A stretch of 64,000 nt of DNA, from the NCBI GenBank assembly GCA_020002185.1, contig CM034538.1, positions 65,716,275 through 65,780,274 on the forward strand, given 5' to 3'. Made by a program: the position numbers and the translations under genes. Below are positions 57,180-64,000 of this stretch, piece after piece. The DNA comes from Paraescarpia echinospica. Taxonomy: Eukaryota > Annelida > Polychaeta > Sabellida > Siboglinidae. The stretch's first letter is position 1, and each line of letters opens with the position of its first letter. A model generated the notes under the pieces. It saw nothing but the letters and a program-made list of their open reading frames with translations. It was not told the origin of the DNA and made no database searches.

Positions 57180-58740
57180 TTTCGACTATTCACTGCGTCA
57201 CCCGTTCGCTGAACGACCTACTGAAAGACAACACGGCTTTGAAAAGATGAAGACGTTGGTGTAATCTACACCAATCCTGGCATATTACGAAGCGACTAAG
57301 TCCACCTGTTTGGGTGCGGTATTGGAGGAGTGCTCATGCAAGACCACGGTGGTGGAAGGATGAAGCCAGTTGCGTTCTGCTCGAAAATGTTTCCCCCCCC
57401 CCCCCCGCCGAGCAGCGATACGCGCAAATAATGTGTGTGGGCATGCAAGAAGTTCGACAGATTCATCTGTGGTCTAGAGGAGTTTACACTGTTCGCAGAC
57501 CACCAGCATCGACAGAACACCGTTAAGATGCCAGCAACTTCTGATGCGGCTCATGCGATATAGGGGTAAAGCGGAATATTCCCCCGGGAAGGACCTTGTA
57601 GTTGCTGATGCTCTGTCAAGAAGCCCAATAAAGATCACTCCGTTGTCACCAGTCGCAGAAGAAATCGAACTCCACGTGCAGATGGTGGAGTCAAGCCTAC
57701 CGATGTCGTCCCAGAAGAAGGCCGAGTGGCGATCCTACACGAGGGATGACGCTACTCTCCAGTCAGCTATCATTGACACATTGACTGGGTGTCCAAGGTA
57801 TGAGAAGGATGTACTGGAAAGTCTAAAGGAGCTTACAATGTCCGAAGCCTCCTTTCTGTCACCAATCGTCTTCTGATATATGCCGACATAATTGTCATCC
57901 CTACAGCCTTGAGGGCAGATATCCTGGACAAGATGCACGCAGGCCACCAGTGGATAACGAAGTGCATGGAACGAGCCAGGGTGGTGGCCAGGGATAACAC
58001 GTGACATCAAGTGGGTGCCTGCGGCCAATGTCAACTCCACAAACCAAGTCAACAGAGGGAGCCACTGATGACAACCCCTCTACCAACAGGACCGTGGCAG
58101 AGAGTAGCGGTATACATGTGTTTGTTTCAAGGCAAGGACTACATGGTAGCAATAGACTATTACTACAGGTGGATCGAGATTGTGCACCCCAATAACACTA
58201 CATCAGCAGCGTGCATTGCGAAGTTGATAGACATCGTCGCCCAATTCGGCATCCCAGTTGAGCTGGTGTCAGATTACGCACCTCAGTTGTCGTCGTCAGA
58301 TTTCAAGTCATTCGCAGAGCAGTATGGGTTTACACATTTGACGTCGAGCCCGTACCTGCCAAACGCCAGCGGAGAAGCCTACCCTACCATCAGCACTTAG
58401 GCCAAATCATTTCAGGCAGGAGACACAGTGAGAGTCCGGACAGATTTTGACAAGGACTGGATGACGAAAGGTGTCACAACAAGCGCAGTCGACATCACCA
58501 CGTTCCTACACAGTGCAGACCAAATCTGGCGTATACCGTCGAAATAGACGTCATCTGCAAGCTACGCCGGGTGGCAAGCAATCTTCGGGAGCACTGCCGA
58601 GAGTTCCCGTGCCAAGTATAGACCATCCTGATCCGGTGATTGTGTCGCTGGGTCCGACTGTGAGTCCAGGTGGCGAGGCGTTTTGTGTCCCCCAGTCCAG
58701 TGTGGCGCCGACCTAGCAGATCGATCATCAGACTTGTGAG
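57180..58740 (+). pseudogene. Ty3/Gypsy Pol fragment (RNase H to integrase), broken
   Basis: It begins with the RT/RNase H junction (SLNDLLKDNTAL; HQSWHITKR in broken frames, about 57200-57290). The RNase H remains follow, with a C run at 57392-57406 breaking the frame, then KAEYSPGKDLVVADALSRSP (57570-57630), which precedes integrase in Gypsy elements. The zinc-binding region is scrambled (about 57900-58060). The integrase core lies at 58080-58385: AIDYYYRWIEI, IPVELVSDYAPQLSSSDF and TSSPYLPNASGEAYP. The three catalytic positions are recognisable, although the SDNGPQ-type motif is altered. The frame then ends and the end segment PRSYTVQTKSGVYRRNRRHL follows at 58500-58560, so the core's last part is deleted. 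No intact LTRs found. Confidence 0.8.
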
Positions 58741-58751
58741 ACTGATTGAAC

Positions 58752-58841
58752 AGTGACACTGTAGTGTTAATGAAGAGTGACACTAGAGTTAGTGAAGAGT
58801 GACACTGTAGTTTTAGTAAAGAGTGACATTGTAGGGTTAGC
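58752..58841 (+). repeat. 22-24-bp tandem repeat
   Basis: Four diverged copies of AGTGACACTGTAGTTTTAGT directly after the Gypsy fragment; could belong to its 3' non-coding part. Confidence 0.8.
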
Positions 58842-59164
58842 TATTACATTACACTGTGGATAAATTCCCTTGTATTTCCTAGCCATATCATCATTGTCAT
58901 TATGATCTTCAATGCTAATATTATGTCCAAGATACAATCACTTCAGCAAGTTAATCATCATATTCATTATTACTACACAGCAGTATTTTTATATAACAAA
59001 ACTCATTTGAGTTTGTGTGTTCACACTTTAAAGGAAGATAGGCACATAGTAGCTACATTGTTAGCAGGGAGGAAACAAAACACACGTATTAAACAAACAA
59101 GGTTGGTCCGCGAGCTTGCTTGAAAAAACGCAGAAATGTTTGGCATTCTCGGCAGCATTTGATT

Positions 59165-59420
59165 AAAAGACGATAGTGCGGTGATTGGGATATCCGCCTG
59201 GCATGCCAGCGCTCTGAGTTCAAACCCCAGACCGGGCAGGTATGGTATAATTATTTGGTGTAAAAACCTAGCTCTCAACATTTGGAACTGTGTATCCTTC
59301 GTGACACGGAGATCAGGTTAATGTCGGTCCCGTCTCAATTTGAGGACGATAAGCACACTGGCAGTGACCACCTTCAATGCCAGCATAGAAATGTCGGTTT
59401 GGCGATAATTTTCTGAAAAA
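59165..59420 (+). mobile_element. tRNA-derived SINE
   Basis: A box A-like TAGTGCGGTGATTGG (59174-59188) and a box B-like GAGTTCAAACC (59216-59226), spaced as in tRNA genes, head a block of about 250 bp. The anticodon arm region is altered, so it is not a functional tRNA. The body contains GGTTAATGTCGGTCCCG and GATAAGCACACTGGCAGTGA. The 3' end is uncertain. Confidence 0.6.
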
Positions 59421-59481
59421 GGCAGACTAACTGAATGTGACCTCATAAGACTGTAACATTGTTACCACAATGTATATTTTG

Positions 59482-60938
59482 CATGATGTCCGTAACGCAG
59501 TTTTTACACAAGCAGCATGCTAACATAATATATTTAACTGCAGCAACATAATACATTATTTTAAAGTTTCACATAATCTCACCCATCCTGCGAAAAAGAC
59601 ACTAATTGGCCATCGTTAAATGGCCTGTACGTGTGGATCCTCAAAGATCATGTCCCTGTTTTAATGCAAATCTCGTTACGGACATCATGTTCGGATTTCC
59701 GTCAGCTTAACCATATTAAAAAAAAAAATTGACTTTACTACCTCACCTCCATTGACTGGTGAATCCCCGCTGTCTCACATGTAATGTGGCTTGATATATA
59801 TTCCTTGTGTGCATGTTTAATTGCACTGTACATGCAAACATGGCATGATGTCATTCACGTGCTCACTTAGCCGTGATGTCCGTCATGAAAGCTGTTTTGA
59901 TCACTTGCATATGCATATTTACACAAGTCATCATACGTGTACATTACCCTTGCAAGAGTTTTCCAGCAACTTACCGCACCTTCCAGACCATCTCAGTTCA
60001 ACAGTGCGTAGATATATGAAGTGTGGAATAAAATATTATATTATTCTGTATGGTAAATGTGATTTTATTACTAATATGTTGTAAATGCCTGTGGTTAGCA
60101 AACTATACATAAGTTGCATAGTGTCAACGGTTTTTGTCTATAAATATGCATGTGTGCATCACAATTGTAGGCATTCATATATGTTTTGGCGCCGGCTGTT
60201 ATTGTTACGGACTTCATGTTGTTCACCTTATGTCAGACATATTATTTAATTATGAACTAATTAGTGAACATTGACCGAGTTAAACCATGATGATTTCATC
60301 TGCTTGTGAGCTTTCATTGCGGTGACAAATCATTGTATTGGTAGTCACAACCGGTTTTGGGCTGAATTTGCGCGACGGACATCATGCCTACTGTGATTAT
60401 GATGATAATTTTCAACTTGTTAATATTATGACATATAATCCAAACTGAGCATGTATAATACGTAGACAACATCGTGTTAACTATTTGCTATGCTTTTAAG
60501 AATGCTACTTTATGTTTGCTCGTTTTATTGGTACTAGTCTTCCAAATACAAAAATGCCGAAAAATTAAGGAACTGGACAGTGAAGAGATTCATGCAATCA
60601 GTGTACTACACCAAAAGATGACCTTTTTATATTAACATAGCGACACCGATCAAGGAAGACACATACAAACGCACGTAACACAGACCGCGCTTGATTAGGA
60701 TAAAATAGCCACAACGTGCAAATGGCTTAACCTATTATGTCCGTCACGTTATTCGTTCATATTCTTTACACCAACGATGCTGCCCGCAGTCTACGTTTTC
60801 ATCATCTATTTTTCTTTTCAACTCAGTGCGACACCATTAGCCATAGACATATTGTATCTTCTTTCTGGATATCACGCCGTGTTCCCACTATCACAACATG
60901 TTGTGTCCATTTGTGTGTTCTGCATGATGTCCGTCAGG
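59482..60938. repeat. Cluster of CATGATGTCCGT motifs
   Basis: Copies of CATGATGTCCGTxACG, allowing one to three differences, at 59482 (+), 59674 (-), 59872 (+), 60203 (-), 60372 (-), 60733 (+) and 60923 (+). The sequence between them is not repeated. No gene is seen here. Confidence 0.7.
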
Positions 60939-61239
60939 AAATAGGTGAAGATTACATTTGCGTTTTTCGAGGACAAACTGGTTGGAAACAATACAATAGC
61001 GATATACGCCAAATACGTACTTGTTATCCAAGGTAATTGCATTGTAGACGTGTATACTTGGTGTTGTTTCAATTATTTATATTTGTTTGCCCATTAAAAT
61101 TGTTATGAATCAATATAAAAACCTTTTTTGTTCAATGTTTCAACGATGAATGCTTTAGTACTATATGATGCAATAATATGTGTGACCGCTGCAGTGTCAA
61201 CAAAATATATTTGAATTGTAGAAACAAATTACAAAATTG

Positions 61240-61400
61240 ATTCTTTTTTGTGTTGCAAAAAAGTAAAAGGTAAGTTCTTTTAGAGCACAGTATCCAGTCC
61301 CAAGGACTGCTCAAAGCGCTTTACACTGTATTCCCTGGCAGACCTGTTCAGTCGAACACCATCTCGACTTCTCTGGAAAGCATCCAGAGGAATCATCTGA
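61240..61400 (-). mobile_element. Possible SINE/LINE fragment
   Basis: Contains GGACTGCTCAAAGCGCTTTA, which resembles the conserved 3' block of L2-type elements (compare 17200-17230). No other part recognised. Confidence 0.3.
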
Positions 61401-61792
61401 AGACTATGTCTTCATCACCTTTAAATTATTATAATATCATAGTCTTATGGTAAACTGGTGTTCCAAAGATTCTCAAATTGTGTCCTTTTTTAAAAAACAC
61501 TATTAGTTGTTTAGTGTATCCAATTTATGTTCAAAAATATCATTGTCTAGCCCAAGTTATTGATAACCCGTTAGTATACACAGTCTTGGGCAATAGCCGT
61601 CTTTTATGAGATGTTAACTTCGGTGGTTTATATTCGTAAGTATTTCACTCAAATCAAGTTTCCCAAACGTTTGTTTGCACAACTTTGTTGGAATATGTAT
61701 CATATATTTAGCACAAAGATATCTTACGAATCACACCCCTTATTTTGCTATTAAAAAAAAGAAGATTAGTTGAATAGACTTATGGGTACTTG

Positions 61793-62125
61793 TGTCGAAT
61801 CCGGACCCACCTCGATTTCGCCGTTATAACCTTAGTGAGATAGTTCCATCATTCAACATTATCCTAGGCATATTGCGTTTTACGCCCATTTGAGGCGTAA
61901 GTAGCGCCCCGGTTTGTATCAACATACGCTGTTATATCGCTCAGTTTACGCGCGCTGTGCGCTAACGCCCGGCCGCAGCGGCGCAGATTAGCGCAAACCG
62001 GGTCGCTACTTGGGCTTCAAGAGTCCGGATTCGATAAAATGCTGACTAGTGAATAGGATGAACGGTTTTTATTTGGGTTTGAAAAGGGTCCAGATTTGAC
62101 ACAAATGCCGACTAGTGACGTAGTG
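61793..62125. repeat. Nested inverted and direct repeats
   Basis: Outer arms TCGAATCCGGAC (about 61796) and GTCCGGATTCGA (about 62023). Inner arms AAGTAGCGCCCCGGTTTG (about 61900) and CAAACCGGGTCGCTACTT (about 61996), one mismatch. A diverged direct repeat ends ATGCTGACTAGTGA (about 62040) and ATGCCGACTAGTGA (about 62105). Locally GC-rich. Could be a small MITE-like element. Confidence 0.6.
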
Positions 62126-63385
62126 CCATCAGCCTGCACGGTTTTTTCTCCCACCACCGTCATAAACCAGAAATTCAACATCAGCTACACCAACATTCCG
62201 ATTTAATGTGGGCATGCACATACTATAATATTTAATAAAATTGAGCACACAAGACATCTTAGTTCAGTTACCGTTTTTTTTTTTTTTTTTTTTTCTCCGA
62301 GTTCCGAGTTCCACATATCTGCCAAGCGCAGTTACCGTTTGGGTGGTATGTGTACATGCATGGCTAGATTTCTAGTACGTTGAAACTCCGCAAGGTGTCA
62401 TCATTAGAGACACCGGGAATCCCGCGGGAATATTCCGTGATTGGACAACTGGCAAGTGATGCCATTCACGTTGTCCAATGAAGTTAATTTTAAGAGGTAT
62501 ATTTGTACATAATGTTATTATTTTTACAGTGATGTCGATTATTGCACCTTCATATAGAGCGCCTCTGCTGATAGAGATAAGTGGCTCCATGACTATAATG
62601 GAGCATAATAAAACAGCTACGTATTGAATGAATATTATTTAATACCGTAGCTACGTGTTATATCTCGAATCGGTTAGACGTAGCCCAATGAACGATTGTA
62701 TTGGTGTGCACTGGTTCCATCGTTACCTGCTGCAACAACTAAAGCCAACCGCACGCCACATTGTCTAAGATCAGTTGCATTTTGACCGCCGTGCCCCAAT
62801 CGCGTATGCTCGTAAGTTTATAGTTATATATGTATGCGAAGTTCGAGTTTATTAGAATTATCTTGATGTAGATGCTATCAAAGCAATTAGATACCAAGCA
62901 CAGTCACTTGGCGATACGCCATTTAAAATTGGATAGTGGCGCCATCTACTGGGTCGAGTTTACAGCGCAGCAAATATGACCGCCGAGCCAGGAGGGGTAA
63001 GACCACATTAAGGATTCGTGCGCCATTACCGACTGAAAGAGTGCCCTTGAAAATACCGTTTTGGTGTTACGTGTGAATTTTTTCGAGCACGTTGACATGG
63101 CACCAGTGAATGCATTAGATCTTTCACGAGGTAGCAATAAATATACGCTAGTCGCTCGCCTATTCGCACAGTGGCTACTTTCCAGCACGCACCAATATTT
63201 CAAAACCCGTCACCAGATTGGGGCGAAATTGAGGGGTGTCAGGTTTGGGTGGATTTTTCTGAAAAATGAGGTATGAGAATTTCACGAGTTTTCCAGAGCA
63301 CTTGTGTCAATGGAGGTTAAATATGCTGTGAAATTTTCAAGAAAATCGTAAGACAAATTTGGCAGGAAATGAACGAAACGTTATA

Positions 63386-63511
63386 ATGGCCGCCTATGTA
63401 AAATTTAAATGGCGTTCTTGTGGTGGCTCATGTTGTGCCGTGTTAGAGTGCAACAACCGTTCGTCGAAAACACCAAAAACATTTCTTTTCATTTCCGAAA
63501 GACCCAACAAG
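63386..63511 (+). CDS. Possible first exon of a THAP zinc-finger protein
   Basis: From ATG 63386 the frame reads MAAYVKFKWRSCGGSCCAVL, then ECNNRSSKTPKTFLF, then a donor AAG|GTACGG at 63511. The CAVLECNN block matches the start of the THAP zinc finger (C-x2-4-C, small side chains, N-N), where the second Cys/His pair would come from a later exon. No following exon was found before the window ends. THAP proteins are DNA-binding factors or P-element-type transposases. The assignment rests on one motif. Confidence 0.4.
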
Positions 63512-63805
63512 GTACGGAAAATAGGAATAATTATTGTAGCGGTAGCGGTCTATTGGTTTGGGCCGTCAACTACATTGACACTGGTGTCGTGTAATCATAA
63601 TATTACTGAGTTCCCATCAACATACTGAATTGAGTAAGCTGTTTAAATAAAAATAGGAACCAATATTTGTTTAAAAGTGTCAGTATTCTAAATCAGTAAC
63701 ATTTATTTGATCGACTGAATGCAATCAAACGGTTAGACATTTAAATATCCAGTTTTAAGTTGCGCGCTACTGACCAATTGGGAGCGCGGGAGCTGGTTGT
63801 AATAG

Positions 63806-63840
63806 GGTCAGTACGACGTTCTCACTACAACGTACTGACC
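63806..63840. repeat. Short inverted repeat
   Basis: GGTCAGTACG (63806-63815) and CGTACTGACC (63831-63840), 15-base loop. Confidence 0.8.
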
Positions 63841-63867
63841 AGTGAGCATCGCGGTTCTCTGACACGA

Positions 63868-63895
63868 GTAGCGCTTGATAGGTATCAAACGCTAC
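63868..63895. repeat. 28-bp hairpin, same design as 11262-11293
   Basis: GTAGCGCTTGATA, GG, TATCAAACGCTAC: 13-base arms, one mismatch, at the same place in the arm as in the palindrome at 11262. Confidence 0.85.
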
Positions 63896-64000
63896 CACTT
63901 TGCTGTCTCGCCGTTTCGTGCGGAAGGAGATTTCTCAGAACATAGACGAGGCAAAGCGTGCCGAGCCAACAGTAATGCTACAATCACTGAGGCCCAAGAT

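Noticed and set aside
59165..59240. A tRNA gene
   Set aside because: Box A- and box B-like sequences are present, but the anticodon arm and acceptor stem do not pair as in a functional tRNA, and a SINE-like body follows.
62979..63000. Tiny first exon (ATG at about 62977 with donor GGG|GTAAGA)
   Set aside because: Only seven codons, no matching downstream exon and no motif, so it cannot be supported.

Overview
This is eukaryotic, almost certainly animal, genomic DNA. Coding exons carry GT..AG introns of 70 bp to about 8 kb. The rest is dense in non-LTR retrotransposons (LINEs), Ty3/Gypsy remnants, a hAT relic, SINE pieces and long CA/TG, CGTG and TA microsatellites. I see no bacterial operons, no CRISPR array and no rRNA or true tRNA gene. 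The repeat mix (several CR1/L2/jockey-like LINE families, an RTE-like LINE, GTF2IRD2-like hAT, Gypsy) and the gene type suggest a marine invertebrate. I cannot name the phylum.

One host gene dominates. Twelve plus-strand exons between 10888 and 41146 encode about 1054 residues of a 12-TM RND-superfamily protein with a sterol-sensing domain, of the Dispatched/Patched type. Intron phases agree at 10 of the 11 junctions; the exception needs a GC..AG donor (13080). The 5' exon or exons with the start codon were not found. The stop codon is at 41144-41146.

Layout. 1-946: 3' end and LTR of a broken Gypsy element. 2650-5330: LINE 3' end and a hAT transposase pseudogene. 5.4-10.9 kb: mostly featureless. 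10.9-41.1 kb: the RND gene. Its introns hold an L2-type LINE with a second LINE nested in it (17.2-20.1 kb), two opposite copies of one LINE family (20.2-20.9 and 25.4-26.4 kb), a 60-bp perfect palindrome (28.8 kb), a 7.2-kb foldback element (30.0-37.2 kb) and a young LINE abutting the acceptor of exon 11. 41.2-64 kb: a decayed second copy of that LINE (43-44.6 kb), a 5'-truncated RTE-like LINE with a clear target-site duplication (48.9-51.5 kb), a decayed full-length-like LINE (52.7-56.4 kb), a Gypsy fragment (57.2-58.7 kb), a tRNA-derived SINE (59.2 kb), a scattered motif cluster (48.8-61 kb) and a possible THAP zinc-finger first exon (63.4 kb).

The most notable points are: (1) the 7.2-kb foldback element, with arms longer than 1 kb, TG..CA ends, a 6-bp target duplication and an integrase fragment near its centre; (2) an exon end with its splice donor tandemly quadruplicated in a 42-bp, frame-preserving unit, giving four possible donors; (3) perfect or near-perfect palindromes, two of which share a design; (4) the dispersed motif cluster at 48.8-61 kb. 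All family assignments come from reading the sequence; no database search was run.
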